From: Pseudomonas jinjuensis
Lineage (GTDB): Bacteria > Pseudomonadota > Gammaproteobacteria > Pseudomonadales > Pseudomonadaceae
Direction of reading: 5' to 3'
DNA: 64,000 nucleotides
Assembly: GCF_900103845.1 (NCBI RefSeq)
Contig: NZ_FNIJ01000015.1
Location: 62,001-126,000 of the forward strand
The notes beneath the pieces are model-generated. The model was not told the DNA's origin. It saw only the letters and a list, made by a program, of their open reading frames with translations, and did not search any database. This document shows positions 9,167-17,937 of the stretch, piece after piece. The position numbers and the translations under genes were made by a program. How positions within the stretch are numbered: the first letter of the stretch is position 1; every line of letters starts with the position of its first letter.

Positions 9167-10003
9167 ATGACCACTCAACAGCAACGCGGCCTGGCCTTCC
9201 AGGCATTGCACCAGGGCGACGGGCTGCTGGTCCTGCCCAATCCCTGGGATGCCGGCTCGGCGAAGATGCTTGCCAGCCTGGGCTTCAAGGCCCTGGCGAC
9301 CACCAGCGCCGGCCTCGCCTTCTCCCTCGGCCGCCCCGACGCCGAAGGCGCAGTGAGCCGTGGCGAAGCGCTGGCCAATGCGCGGGCGATAGTCGAGGCG
9401 ACGCCGCTACCGGTAGCGGCGGACCTGGAAAATGGCTACGGCGACGCGCCCGAGTACTGCGCCGAAACCATCCGCCTGGCGGCGGCCATCGGCCTGGTCG
9501 GCGGATCCATCGAAGACGCGACGGGGCATGCCGAGCGGCCGATCTATCCGCTGGAACAGTCCGTCGAGCGGGTCCGCGCAGCGGTGGAGACGGCGCGCGC
9601 GCTGCCATTCCCGTTCACCCTGGCGGCGCGGGCGGAGAACTTCCTGCACGGGCGCGACGACCTGGATGACACCATTCACCGCCTGGTCGCCTATGCCGAG
9701 GCCGGCGCTGACGTGCTCTACGCGCCGGGGCTGACCACCCGCGAGCAGATCGTCGCGGTGGTCGACGCGGTGAAGCCGCGTCCGGTGAATGTGCTGGTCG
9801 GTTCGCCGACACTGAAGCTGTCGCTGGCGGAACTGGCCGAGCTGGGCGTGAAGCGCGTCAGCCTCGGCTCCAGCCTGGTGCGGGTGGCCTACGGCGCCTT
9901 CCTGCAGGCAGCCACGGCGCTCGGCCGCGATGGCAGCCTGGCGGAGACGCAGCAGGCGATCCCGTTCGCGACCATCAACGACCTGTTCCATGGCAAACCC
10001 TAG
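9167..10003 (+). CDS. Isocitrate lyase / PEP mutase superfamily protein
   Basis: 278-aa member of the ICL/PEPM superfamily, (beta/alpha)8 fold with an Mg2+ site, which cleaves or rearranges C-C or P-C bonds of 2-oxo- or 2-hydroxyacids. Motifs: LLVLPNPWDAGSAKMLASLG (substrate-loop start), VAADLENGYGD (metal-binding acid patch), and GGSIEDATGH followed by TLAARAENFL. It lacks the KKCGH lid of isocitrate lyase, so it is closer to methylisocitrate-lyase or oxaloacetate-decarboxylase-like enzymes. The substrate cannot be told from sequence. Start at 9167 has GGAG 6 nt upstream; a further in-frame ATG at 9155 lacks one. Overlaps the next gene by 14 nt. Confidence 0.85.
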   Translation: MTTQQQRGLAFQALHQGDGLLVLPNPWDAGSAKMLASLGFKALATTSAGLAFSLGRPDAEGAVSRGEALANARAIVEATPLPVAADLENGYGDAPEYCAETIRLAAAIGLVGGSIEDATGHAERPIYPLEQSVERVRAAVETARALPFPFTLAARAENFLHGRDDLDDTIHRLVAYAEAGADVLYAPGLTTREQIVAVVDAVKPRPVNVLVGSPTLKLSLAELAELGVKRVSLGSSLVRVAYGAFLQAATALGRDGSLAETQQAIPFATINDLFHGKP

Positions 10004-10697
10004 CGGCCGCGTCGTTGTCTGGCTGCTGCTGGCGGGACTGTTCGGCGTACCGCTGGCGGTCCATCAGGGCTGGCTGGAGGTTCCGCCGCGCTGGAATCCC
10101 TGGGCGCCGCTGGACGTGCGCGAGCCGCCCAACCTGCTGACCCGCTTCAAGCTCTGGCGCCTGGGGCGCGATTCCGGCCTGTGCCGGCAGGCGCTGGAGA
10201 CCTCCGGCCTGCGGGTGCAGCCGATGGCCGACAGCGAGCCGGCCAGGGGTTGCCCGCTGAGCGGAGTGGTGCGGGTGCAGGGCGCGGAAGTGGGGCTGAG
10301 CAGCAGCTTCCTCGCCAGTTGTCCGCTGGCGGTGAGCTTCGCCCTGTTCGAACGGCATGCCCTGCAGCCGGCGGCCCACGCCGTGTATGGCCAGCCGGTG
10401 GTGGCGCTGGAGCACCTCGGCAGCTTCGCCTGCCGCAACGTCTACGGCCGCGAGAACGCCCGGCGCAGCCAGCACGCCACGGCCAATGCCCTGGATATCG
10501 CCGCCTTCCGCCTGCGCGACGGTCGGCGCATCGTCATCGCCCGCGACTGGAGCGGGGAGGGCGATGCCGCGCGTTTCCTCCGCCAGGTTCACGACGGCGC
10601 CTGCGCCAGCTTCGACGGCGTGCTCGGCCCGGAATACAACGCCGCCCACCGCGACCACTTCCACGTCGACATGGGCGGCTGGCAGCTCTGCCGCTGA
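9990..10697 (+). CDS. Extensin-like C-terminal domain protein, membrane-anchored
   Basis: 235 aa. An N-terminal hydrophobic segment ([17 protein letters not shown], about residues 8-24) anchors or exports it. The rest is an extensin-like C-terminal domain (PF06904 type): Cys pairs, then [17 protein letters not shown] with its SxHxxxxAxD core, and a final HRDHFHVDM. This His/Asp pattern resembles LAS-type zinc peptidases acting on peptidoglycan, so a periplasmic cell-wall role is an inference. It begins inside the previous gene (14-nt overlap), implying cotranscription with the ICL-like gene. The name reflects the domain only. Confidence 0.82.
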   Translation: MANPSGRVVVWLLLAGLFGVPLAVHQGWLEVPPRWNPWAPLDVREPPNLLTRFKLWRLGRDSGLCRQALETSGLRVQPMADSEPARGCPLSGVVRVQGAEVGLSSSFLASCPLAVSFALFERHALQPAAHAVYGQPVVALEHLGSFACRNVYGRENARRSQHATANALDIAAFRLRDGRRIVIARDWSGEGDAARFLRQVHDGACASFDGVLGPEYNAAHRDHFHVDMGGWQLCR

Positions 10698-10741
10698 TTC
10701 CGCCTGGGGTAGAATCGCGGTTTTTTCCAGGATTCCAGCCC

Positions 10742-11527
10742 ATGAGCGATTCCCCGAACCCGCCGCGCATCGTCGTCCAGGCTCTCGGCGCCGAATTCCA
10801 GGCGGCCGCGCGGCAGTGGGCGCAGCGTCTCGGCCTGGAACTGGCGGAAGACCCCTCGGCGGACTTCGCCCTGCAACTGGGCGAGCACGGGCTGCAACTG
10901 CTGCAGCTCGGACCGGATTCGCCGGGGCCGGTACGCGTCGACTTCCTCGAAGGCGCCGCCGCGCACCGCCGCCAGTTCGGCGGCGGCAGCGGGCAGATGA
11001 TCGCCAAGGCGGTGGGCATCCAGCCCGGCGTGCGACCCTTCGTGCTGGACGCCACGGCGGGCCTCGGCCGCGATGCCTTCGTGCTGGCGACCCTCGGCTG
11101 CGAGATGCGCCTGATCGAACGCCAGCCGCTGATCGGCGCCCTGCTGGAAGACGGCCTGGCGCGGGCGGCGCGGGATTTCGAGGTGGTGCCGATCGTCTCC
11201 CGCATGCGCCTGCTGCCGGGCAATGCCATCGAGCTGATGAACGCCTGGGAAGGCGAACCGCCGCAGGTGATCTACCTCGACCCGATGTTCCCGCACCGCG
11301 ACAAGAGCGCGCTGGTGAAGAAGGAAATGCGCCTGTTCCGCCCGCTGGTGGGCGACGACCTGGATGCCCCGGCGCTGCTGCAGGCCGCGCTGCAGCTGGC
11401 GACCCACCGCGTGGTGGTGAAGCGCCCGCGCAAGGCACCGATCATCGAGGGCGCGAAGCCGGGCTACAGCCTGGAAGGCAAGTCCAGCCGCTATGACATT
11501 TATCCGCTGAAGAGCCTGAAGCAGTAG
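10742..11527 (+). CDS. rsmJ: 16S rRNA (guanine1516-N2)-methyltransferase RsmJ
   Basis: 261-aa SAM-dependent methyltransferase of the YhiQ/RsmJ family, modifying G1516 of 16S rRNA in the small subunit. Motif I is [19 protein letters not shown], the acidic residue follows in [12 protein letters not shown], and the catalytic strand reads [19 protein letters not shown] (DPMFP in place of NPPY, typical of RsmJ). The C-terminus has [15 protein letters not shown] at 10742 lies 45 nt after the extensin-like gene. A REP pair follows the stop and may define the transcript end. Confidence 0.93.
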   Translation: MSDSPNPPRIVVQALGAEFQAAARQWAQRLGLELAEDPSADFALQLGEHGLQLLQLGPDSPGPVRVDFLEGAAAHRRQFGGGSGQMIAKAVGIQPGVRPFVLDATAGLGRDAFVLATLGCEMRLIERQPLIGALLEDGLARAARDFEVVPIVSRMRLLPGNAIELMNAWEGEPPQVIYLDPMFPHRDKSALVKKEMRLFRPLVGDDLDAPALLQAALQLATHRVVVKRPRKAPIIEGAKPGYSLEGKSSRYDIYPLKSLKQ

Positions 11528-11532
11528 GCCAT

Positions 11533-11595
11533 TGTAGGAGCAACCATGCCCGCGATCGTTTTCGCGTTGGGTCGCGGGCATGGCCCGCTCCTACA
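11533..11595. repeat. Inverted REP pair after rsmJ
   Basis: A degenerate direct copy (TGTAGGAGCAACCATGCC, then CGCGA; 11533-11555) opposes a canonical inverted copy (11572-11595, ending GCTCCTACA). Together they can form a long cruciform or mRNA stem immediately after the rsmJ stop. Confidence 0.8.
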
Positions 11596-11636
11596 AAAAG
11601 CACTATCCGGCCACTCTGGCGCTGAAGGAAAACCGG

Positions 11637-11729
11637 ATCGCCAGCAAGCTGGCTCCTACAGGTCCGCTGTCAACCGGGCCATGTCTGCGAACGCAGGGGA
11701 AAACCTGTAGGAGCGGGCCATGCCCGCGA
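11637..11729. repeat. 93-nt composite repeat, copy A
   Basis: Inverted CAGC-stem REP, a 45-nt unique spacer (starts GGTCCGCTGTCAACCGG) and a direct GGGC-stem REP. It matches 26865-26957 at 91 of 93 positions by eye. A further REP variant with a GCGCGC stem lies at 11749-11770, just before the mexL stop. Confidence 0.88.
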
Positions 11730-11788
11730 AATGCCGGCAGCGCCGATGTCGCGCGCATGGCGCGCCTACAGGGGCGCGCGAGCCGCAC

Positions 11789-12421
11789 CTACGGCCGATA
11801 CGCCCTGATGAACAAATCCACCACCTCGCGCACATGTCGCTCGCTTTCATCCTCGCTCGGCGCTTCGACGCAGCCGACCAGCAGGCGGAAGTGCACGCAG
11901 CCCTGCACCAGCATGAGGAAATGCTCGGCGGCGTGGCGCGGGTTGTCGAAGTGCAGGGCGCCGCTCTGCTGGGCGTGGGCGAACAGGCGCTCCATCTGAT
12001 CCAGCACCCTTTGCGGGCCGGCGTCGAAGAACAGTTTCGACAGCTGCGGATTCTGCCCGCCCTGGGCGACCATCAGGCGGCTGAGGGCGATGGCTTCCGG
12101 GCTGTTGACCAGCCGGTTGAAGCCGCGCGCCAGCGGCAGCAGCAGCTCTTCGAGCGTCGCGCCGGCCGGCGGTTCGGCGAACAGCTCGGGCATCTGCTCG
12201 GCGCACTTGGCCCGCACCGCCTCGCTGAACAGCGTTTCCTTGTCGGTGAAGTGGCTATAGACCGTGAGCTTCGAGACTCCAGCCTCGGCGGCGATGGCTT
12301 CCATGCTGCTGCCGTCGTAGCCCTTGCTGACGAACAGCACCTTGGCCGCCTCGAGGATGGCCTGGCGCTTGGCCAGGTCCTTGGGGCGGCCCGGGCCGTT
12401 CGAACTGGTCGGTTGGGACAT
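11789..12421 (-). CDS. mexL: TetR-family repressor, MexL-like
   Basis: 210 aa. N-terminal TetR HTH (KRQAILEAAKVLFVSKGYDG, then ISxLTVYSHF-like KLTVYSHFTDKETLF, residues about 15-65) and a helical ligand-binding C-terminal domain of the TetR_C AefR-like type (HAAEHFLMLVQGCVHFRLL). Divergent from a MexJK-type pump with 98 nt between start codons, which is the arrangement of P. aeruginosa mexL-mexJK. There MexL represses both itself and the pump, and the palindromes between the two genes fit that. Symbol assigned by homology and context. Confidence 0.85.
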   Translation of the reverse strand: MSQPTSSNGPGRPKDLAKRQAILEAAKVLFVSKGYDGSSMEAIAAEAGVSKLTVYSHFTDKETLFSEAVRAKCAEQMPELFAEPPAGATLEELLLPLARGFNRLVNSPEAIALSRLMVAQGGQNPQLSKLFFDAGPQRVLDQMERLFAHAQQSGALHFDNPRHAAEHFLMLVQGCVHFRLLVGCVEAPSEDESERHVREVVDLFIRAYRP

Positions 12422-12436
12422 GCTTTATTACCAATG

Positions 12437-12484
12437 AAATACTGGACTGAGCGGTACTGTATTTTTACTATACCGGGGAGTATA
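12437..12484. promoter_or_regulatory. mexL-mexJ divergent operator/promoter
   Basis: Two inverted repeats. The first has arms AAATACTGGAC (12437-12447) and GTACTGTATTT (12454-12464), pairing 9 of 11. The second is TATAC-CGGGGA-GTATA (12469-12484). A plausible mexJ promoter overlaps both: TGGACT (12443-12448), 17 bp, TACTAT (12466-12471). The outer GTATTT motifs agree with what I recall of the MexL binding site in P. aeruginosa. Confidence 0.7.
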
Positions 12485-12519
12485 AAAATTCCAACTCGCT
12501 TTTGCGAAAGGTCATCATC

Positions 12520-13623
12520 ATGTTTCGCCATGTTCTGTCCGCCGCTTTCCCCCTTGCCTTCATCCTCTCTCTGACAGCCTGTGGCAATGGTGAGCCGGCC
12601 AAGCCGGCGGTGCGCCCGGCCATGGTGGTCCAGCCGGTGCCCGCCGGCAATGTGACCGAAGCCTATCCCGGCGAGGTGCGTGCCCGTTTCGAGCCGGAAC
12701 TGGCCTTCCGCATCGGCGGCAAGGTCAGCAAGCGCCTGGTGGACATGGGCGAGCGGGTGAAGAAGGACCAGCCGCTGGCCGAACTCGATCCGCAGGATGT
12801 GCGCCTGCAACTGGAGGCCATGCGCGCCCAGGTCGCGGCCGCCGAGGCCAACCTGCAGACCGTGCGCTCCGAACACTCCCGCTACAGAACCCTGCTCGAC
12901 CGCGGGCTGGTCAGCCGTTCCCAGTACGACAACGTGGAAAACGTCTACCGCGCCGGCGAGGCGCGCCTGAAGCAGGTGCGCGCGGAGTACGACGTGGCGC
13001 GCAACCAGACCGCCTACGCGGTGCTGCGCGCGCCGCAGGACGGGGTGATTTCCGCCCGCCGGGTGGAAGTGGGGCAGGTGGTGGCCGCCGGACAGACGGT
13101 GTTCACCCTGGCCGCCGACGGCGAGCGCGAGGTGTCGATCAGCTTCCCCGAGCACGCCATCGAACGCTTCCGCGTCGGCGAGAAGGTCAGCGTCGAACTG
13201 TGGTCGCAGCCCGGCAGGCGCTTCAGCGGGCATATCCGCGAGCTGTCGCCGGCGGCCGATCCGCAGTCGCGCACCTTCGCCGCGCGGGTCGCCTTCGAGG
13301 ACGCCAGGGTGCCCGCCGAACTCGGCCAGAGCGCCCGCGTCTACGTGCGCGCCAATGGCGAGGTGCCGCTGTCGGTGCCGCTCGGCGCGCTGACCGCCGA
13401 GGCCGGGCGGGCGTTCGTCTGGGTGGTCGATCCGGCTTCCTCAACACTGAAGCGCCGCGCGGTGCGCACCGGTCCCTACACCGAGGACCGCGTGCCGGTG
13501 CTGGAGGGCCTGGACGGTAGCGAATGGGTGGTGGCGGCCGGCGTCCAGGTGCTGCGCGAAGGCCAGGAGGTACGGCCGGTCGACCGGGAAAACCGTTCGG
13601 TCAAGCTGCTGGCGAAGGAGTGA
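12520..13623 (+). CDS. mexJ: RND efflux periplasmic adaptor, MexJ-like
   Basis: 367-aa membrane-fusion protein that bridges the inner-membrane RND pump to an outer-membrane channel. Lipoprotein signal: FPLAFILSLTAC with the lipobox Cys at about residue 21. Then a lipoyl/barrel-sandwich half (FRIGGKVSKRLVDMGERVKKDQPLAELD), an alpha-helical hairpin (residues about 90-150), the second lipoyl half (VLRAPQDGVISARRVEVGQVV) and a beta-barrel/membrane-proximal domain. ATG at 12520 is preceded by GAAAGG (12505-12510). Six bases separate it from mexK. No outer-membrane factor gene follows, as in P. aeruginosa where MexJK borrows OprM or OpmH. Confidence 0.88.
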   Translation: MFRHVLSAAFPLAFILSLTACGNGEPAKPAVRPAMVVQPVPAGNVTEAYPGEVRARFEPELAFRIGGKVSKRLVDMGERVKKDQPLAELDPQDVRLQLEAMRAQVAAAEANLQTVRSEHSRYRTLLDRGLVSRSQYDNVENVYRAGEARLKQVRAEYDVARNQTAYAVLRAPQDGVISARRVEVGQVVAAGQTVFTLAADGEREVSISFPEHAIERFRVGEKVSVELWSQPGRRFSGHIRELSPAADPQSRTFAARVAFEDARVPAELGQSARVYVRANGEVPLSVPLGALTAEAGRAFVWVVDPASSTLKRRAVRTGPYTEDRVPVLEGLDGSEWVVAAGVQVLREGQEVRPVDRENRSVKLLAKE

Positions 13624-13629
13624 CGGGCG

Positions 13630-16600
13630 ATGCAATTCAATCTCTCCGCCTGGGCGCTGAAGAACCGCCAGATCGTCCTCTACTTCATGCTCCTGCTCGG
13701 CATCGTCGGCGCGCTGTCCTATAGCAAGCTGGGGCAGAGCGAGGACCCGCCCTTCACCTTCAAGGCCATGGTGATCCGCACCCTGTGGCCGGGCGCCACC
13801 GCCGAGGAGGTCTCGCGCCAGGTCACCGAGCGCATCGAGAAGAAGCTGATGGAGACCGGCGACTACGAGCGCATCCAGTCCTTCTCGCGGCCCGGCGAAT
13901 CGCAGGTGATCTTCGTCGCCCGCGAGGACCTGCGCTCGAAGGACGTTCCCGAGCTCTGGTACCAGATCCGCAAGAAGATCGGCGACATCCGCTTCACCCT
14001 GCCGCAGAGCGTGGTCGGGCCGTTCTTCAACGACGAGTTCGGCACCACCTTCGGCAATATCTACGCGCTTTCCGGAAGCGGCTTCGACTATGCCGTGCTG
14101 AAGGACTACGCCGACCGCCTGCAACTGCAGCTGCAGCGGATCAAGGACGTCGGCAAGGTCGAGCTGATCGGCCTGCAGGACGAGAAGATCTGGATCGACC
14201 TGTCCAACACCAAGCTGGCCACCCTCGGCGTGCCGCTGGCGGCGGTGCAGAAGGCGCTGGAGGAGCAGAACGCGGTGTCCGCCACCGGCTTCTTCGAGAC
14301 CGCCAGCGACCGTGTGCAGCTGCGGGTTTCCGGGCGCTTCGACTCGGTGGAGGACATCCGCGACTTCCCCATCCGCGTCGGCGACCGCACCTTCCGCATC
14401 GGCGACGTGGCCGACGTGCACCGCGGCTTCAACGATCCGCCGGCGCCGCGCATGCGCTTCATGGGCGAGGACGCCATCGGCATCGCCGTGGCGATGAAGG
14501 AGGGCGGCGACATCCTCGTCCTCGGCAAGGCGCTGGACGCCGAATTCCAGCGCCTGCAGCAGACCCTGCCGGCGGGCATGGAGCTGCGCAAGGTGTCCGA
14601 CCAGCCGGCGGCGGTACGCCAGGGCGTCGGCGAGTTCGTCCAGGTGCTGGCCGAGGCGCTGGTCATCGTGCTGCTGGTGAGCTTCTTCTCCCTCGGCCTG
14701 CGCACCGGGCTGGTGGTGGCGCTGTCGATCCCGCTGGTGCTGGCGATGACCTTCGCCTGCATGTACTACTTCGGCATCGGCCTGCACAAGATTTCCCTCG
14801 GCGCCCTGGTGCTGGCGCTGGGCCTGCTGGTGGACGACGCGATCATCGCGGTGGAGATGATGGCGGTGAAGATGGAGCAGGGCTACGACCGCTTCAGCGC
14901 GGCTAGCTTCGCCTGGACCAGCACCGCCTTCCCCATGCTCACCGGCACCCTGGTGACGGCGGCCGGCTTCCTGCCGATCGCCACCGCGCAGTCCGGCACC
15001 GGCGAGTACACCCGCTCGCTGTTCCAGGTGGTGACCATCGCCCTGCTGGTGTCATGGATCGCCGCCGTGGTGTTCGTGCCCTACCTGGGCGAAAAGCTGC
15101 TGCCGGACCTGGCCAGGCTGCATGCGCAGAAGCACGGCGGCAGCGACAAGGGCCACGATCCCTATTCGACCGGCTTCTACCAGCGCTTCCGGCGCCTGGT
15201 GGAATGGTGCGTGCGCTATCGCAAGACGGTGATCGCGCTGACCCTGCTGGCCTTCGTCGGCTCGGTGATGGCCTTCCGCCTGGTGCCGCAGCAGTTCTTC
15301 CCGCCGTCGGCGCGCCTGGAGCTGCTGGTGGACCTCAAGCTGGCCGAGGGCGATTCGCTCAAGGCCACCACCGAGCAGGCGCAGCGCCTGGAGAGGCTGC
15401 TCGCCGAGCACCCCGGCATCGAGAACTACGTGGCCTACGTCGGCACCGGCTCGCCGCGCTTCTACCTGCCGCTGGACCAGCAGTTGCCGGCGGCCAGCTT
15501 CGCCCAGTTCGTGGTGCTGGCGAAGGACTTGCAGACCCGCGAGGAAGTGCGCCGCTGGCTGATCGAGCGCATGGCCGAGGACTTCCCCACCGTGCGCAGC
15601 CGCATCAGCCGCCTGGAGAACGGTCCGCCGGTGGGCTACCCGGTGCAGTTCCGCGTCTCCGGCGAGCACATCGGCGAGGTTCGCGCGCTGGCCCGCCAGG
15701 TCGCCGGCAGGATGCGCGAGAACCCGCACGTGGTGAACGTGCACCTGGACTGGGAGGAGCCGAGCAAGGCGGTGTTCCTCGACATCGACCAGGACCGCGC
15801 CCGCGCCCTCGGCGTCAGCACCGCGGACATCTCGCAGTTCCTCCGCAGCAGCCTGACCGGCGCCACCGTCAGCTATTACCGCGAGGACAACGAGCTGATC
15901 GAAATCCTCCTGCGCGGCAGCGAGAGCGAGCGGCAGGACCTGTCGCAGCTGCCGTCCCTCGCCATCCCCACCGCCAGCGGGCGCAGCGTGGCGCTGTCGC
16001 AGGTGGCGACCCTGGAGTACGGCTTCGAGGAAGGCATCATCTGGCGGCGCAACCGTCTGCCGACGGTGACCGTGCGCGCCGACATCTACGACGAGACGCT
16101 GCCGGCCACGGTGGTCAAGCAGATCTCGCCGACCCTCGAGCCGATCCGCGCCGAGCTGCCCAGCGGCTACCTGCTGCAGATCGGCGGCACGGTGGAGGAC
16201 TCGGCCAAGGGGCAGAACTCGGTGAACGCCGGCATCCCGCTGTTCATCGTGGTGGTGCTGACCCTGCTGATGCTGCAGCTGCGCAGCTTCTCGCGGGTGG
16301 CGATGGTGTTCCTCACCGCGCCGCTGGGGCTGATCGGCGTGACCCTGTTCCTGCTGATCTTCCAGAAACCCTTCGGCTTCGTCGCCATGCTCGGCACCAT
16401 CGCCCTGGCCGGGATGATCATGCGCAACTCGGTGATCCTGGTGGACCAGATCGAGCAGGACATCGCCCACGGCCTGGACCGCTGGCACGCCATCATCGAG
16501 GCCACCGTGCGGCGCTTCCGTCCCATCGTGCTGACCGCGCTGGCGGCGGTGCTGGCGATGATCCCGCTATCGCGCAGCGTGTTCTTCGGGCCGATGGCGG

Positions 16601-16752
16601 TGGCGATCATGGGCGGCCTGATCGTCGCCACGGCGCTGACCCTGCTGTTCCTGCCGGCGCTGTACGCGGCGTGGTTCAGGGTGAAGCAGGAGGAAAGCGC
16701 CGGAGAGAAAGGCGCCGCGGCGGGGGATTCGGAGGCGACGCTGGGGGCGTGA
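13630..16752 (+). CDS. mexK: RND efflux transporter, MexK-like
   Basis: 1040-aa inner-membrane proton-driven exporter of the HAE1/AcrB superfamily. Expected topology: TM1 near residues 14-33, a large periplasmic loop, TM2-6 from about 340, a second periplasmic loop from about 565, and TM8-12 from about 860. Proton-relay acidic pair in GLLVDDAIIAVEMM in TM4; docking/porter domains present. Ends in a charged tail (KQEESAGEKGAAAGDSEA). In P. aeruginosa MexJK exports triclosan and, with OprM, erythromycin; substrates here are inferred only. Cotranscribed with mexJ; a bidirectional terminator lies about 215 bp downstream. Confidence 0.9.
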   Translation: MQFNLSAWALKNRQIVLYFMLLLGIVGALSYSKLGQSEDPPFTFKAMVIRTLWPGATAEEVSRQVTERIEKKLMETGDYERIQSFSRPGESQVIFVAREDLRSKDVPELWYQIRKKIGDIRFTLPQSVVGPFFNDEFGTTFGNIYALSGSGFDYAVLKDYADRLQLQLQRIKDVGKVELIGLQDEKIWIDLSNTKLATLGVPLAAVQKALEEQNAVSATGFFETASDRVQLRVSGRFDSVEDIRDFPIRVGDRTFRIGDVADVHRGFNDPPAPRMRFMGEDAIGIAVAMKEGGDILVLGKALDAEFQRLQQTLPAGMELRKVSDQPAAVRQGVGEFVQVLAEALVIVLLVSFFSLGLRTGLVVALSIPLVLAMTFACMYYFGIGLHKISLGALVLALGLLVDDAIIAVEMMAVKMEQGYDRFSAASFAWTSTAFPMLTGTLVTAAGFLPIATAQSGTGEYTRSLFQVVTIALLVSWIAAVVFVPYLGEKLLPDLARLHAQKHGGSDKGHDPYSTGFYQRFRRLVEWCVRYRKTVIALTLLAFVGSVMAFRLVPQQFFPPSARLELLVDLKLAEGDSLKATTEQAQRLERLLAEHPGIENYVAYVGTGSPRFYLPLDQQLPAASFAQFVVLAKDLQTREEVRRWLIERMAEDFPTVRSRISRLENGPPVGYPVQFRVSGEHIGEVRALARQVAGRMRENPHVVNVHLDWEEPSKAVFLDIDQDRARALGVSTADISQFLRSSLTGATVSYYREDNELIEILLRGSESERQDLSQLPSLAIPTASGRSVALSQVATLEYGFEEGIIWRRNRLPTVTVRADIYDETLPATVVKQISPTLEPIRAELPSGYLLQIGGTVEDSAKGQNSVNAGIPLFIVVVLTLLMLQLRSFSRVAMVFLTAPLGLIGVTLFLLIFQKPFGFVAMLGTIALAGMIMRNSVILVDQIEQDIAHGLDRWHAIIEATVRRFRPIVLTALAAVLAMIPLSRSVFFGPMAVAIMGGLIVATALTLLFLPALYAAWFRVKQEESAGEKGAAAGDSEATLGA

Positions 16753-16769
16753 TGCTGCGTGCGATCATT

Positions 16770-16958
16770 TCGCGGGCATGGCCCGCTCCTGCAGGTTTCG
16801 TGCAGCCAGTAGGGTGGATCACGCTCCATCGATCCACCATGGCCGCCCATGCGGCCCCGCAATGGTGGATGAAAAGAGCCTCATCCACCCTACGAAGAGC
16901 CCGGCGTTGGTGGCAGCCTCACCACATCGGTGGATGTAGGAGCGGGCCATGCCCGCGA
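16770..16958. repeat. REP pair enclosing a GTAGGGTGGAT long inverted repeat
   Basis: An inverted GGGC-stem REP (16770-16793) and a direct one (16935-16958) flank a different element at about 16809-16891. That element starts GTAGGGTGGATCACG, ends ATCCACCCTAC and contains internal GATCCACC and GGTGGAT copies, so it can fold into a long branched hairpin. The 16753-17008 interval contains no gene that I can support. Confidence 0.8.
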
Positions 16959-16965
16959 CCCCAAC

Positions 16966-16996
16966 AAAAAGCCCCGCAACACCGGCGGGGCTTTTT
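16966..16996. terminator. Bidirectional terminator between mexK and the converging small gene
   Basis: AAAAAGCCCCGC, 7-nt loop, GCGGGGCTTTTT. The A5/T5 tails on either side of the 7-bp GC stem make it a good rho-independent terminator in both directions, for mexJK on plus and the 60-aa gene on minus. Confidence 0.9.
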
Positions 16997-17008
16997 CCAT
17001 CGGGATGA

Positions 17009-17191
17009 CTACAGGTCGAAATCGTAGTCGTTCAGTTGCTTCTGCAGACGACGTTCTTCCAGATAGTTGTCGATGATGCGGCGCTTGGTCAGGTTGGTCT
17101 TGGCGACCTCCGCTGCGGCTTCGACGCTCTCATCGGCTTCGTCTTCCACTACTGTCACTTCGTCTTCCAGTTCGAGGTCTTCTTTAGCCAT
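17009..17191 (-). CDS. Small acidic conserved protein (PA3496-like)
   Basis: 60-aa protein: a very acidic first half (EDLELEDEVTVVEDEADESVEAAAE) and a basic, helical second half (TNLTKRRIIDNYLEERRLQKQL), ending NDYDFDL. Function unknown. The conserved TKRRxIDxYLEERRL helix is recognisable in Pseudomonas small hypothetical proteins that I recall as neighbours of nth. ATG at 17191 has GGAG 8 nt upstream; a GTG three codons earlier would overlap that site. Faces the same way as nth, but 107 nt separate the nth start region from it. Confidence 0.72.
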   Translation of the reverse strand: MAKEDLELEDEVTVVEDEADESVEAAAEVAKTNLTKRRIIDNYLEERRLQKQLNDYDFDL

Positions 17192-17298
17192 ACCAGTCAC
17201 TCCAGTTTATGGGGTGTGCTTGGCGCCCTTATATCGACAAAGTACGGGGCGGTAAAAAAGATTTTTTCAATGGAGTCGGACGATTCCTACAGTAGTTA

Positions 17299-17937
17299 TC
17301 AATCGTCCGACGTCTTGTGCTTGTACTCGCACAGGTCCTCGATCCGGCAGCTCCCGCAGCGCGGCTTGCGCGCCTGGCAGACGTAGCGGCCGTGGAGGAT
17401 CAGCCAGTGGTGGGCATCCAGCAGATATTCCTTCGGCACGAACTTCAGCAGTTTCTTCTCCACCTCCAGCACGTTCTTGCCGGGGGCGATGCCGGTGCGG
17501 TTGGCGACGCGGAAGATGTGCGTGTCCACCGCCATGGTCGGCTGGCGGAAGGCGGTGTTGAGCACCACGTTGGCGGTCTTGCGGCCGACGCCGGGCAGGG
17601 CTTCGAGGTCCTCGCGGTTGTCCGGCACCTCGCCGCCGTGCTTTTCCATCAGGATGCGGCAGGTCTCGATGACGTTCTTCGCCTTGCTGTTGTACAGGCC
17701 GATGGTCTTGATGTACTCGGACAGCCCTTCCACGCCCAGCGCATGGATCGCCGCCGGGGTGTTGGCTACCGGATACAGCTTCGCCGTGGCCTTGTTCACG
17801 CCGACGTCGGTGGCCTGGGCGGAGAGGATCACCGCGATCAGCAACTCGAACGGCGTGGCGTATTCCAGTTCGGTGGTGGGGTTGGGGTCGTCATCGTGCA
17901 GGCGACGGAAAATCTCCGCGCGCTTGGCGGCATTCAT
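17299..17937 (-). CDS. nth: Endonuclease III
   Basis: 212-aa bifunctional DNA glycosylase/AP lyase for oxidised pyrimidines (base excision repair). Helix-hairpin-helix [13 protein letters not shown] with catalytic Lys120, catalytic Asp138 in [11 protein letters not shown], and the [4Fe-4S] ligands Cys187, Cys194, Cys197, Cys203 (C-x6-C-x2-C-x5-C), the same numbering as E. coli Nth. Start overlaps the rnfE stop by 4 nt (ATGA), so it is the last gene of the rnf operon, as in many gammaproteobacteria. Confidence 0.97.
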   Translation of the reverse strand: MNAAKRAEIFRRLHDDDPNPTTELEYATPFELLIAVILSAQATDVGVNKATAKLYPVANTPAAIHALGVEGLSEYIKTIGLYNSKAKNVIETCRILMEKHGGEVPDNREDLEALPGVGRKTANVVLNTAFRQPTMAVDTHIFRVANRTGIAPGKNVLEVEKKLLKFVPKEYLLDAHHWLILHGRYVCQARKPRCGSCRIEDLCEYKHKTSDD

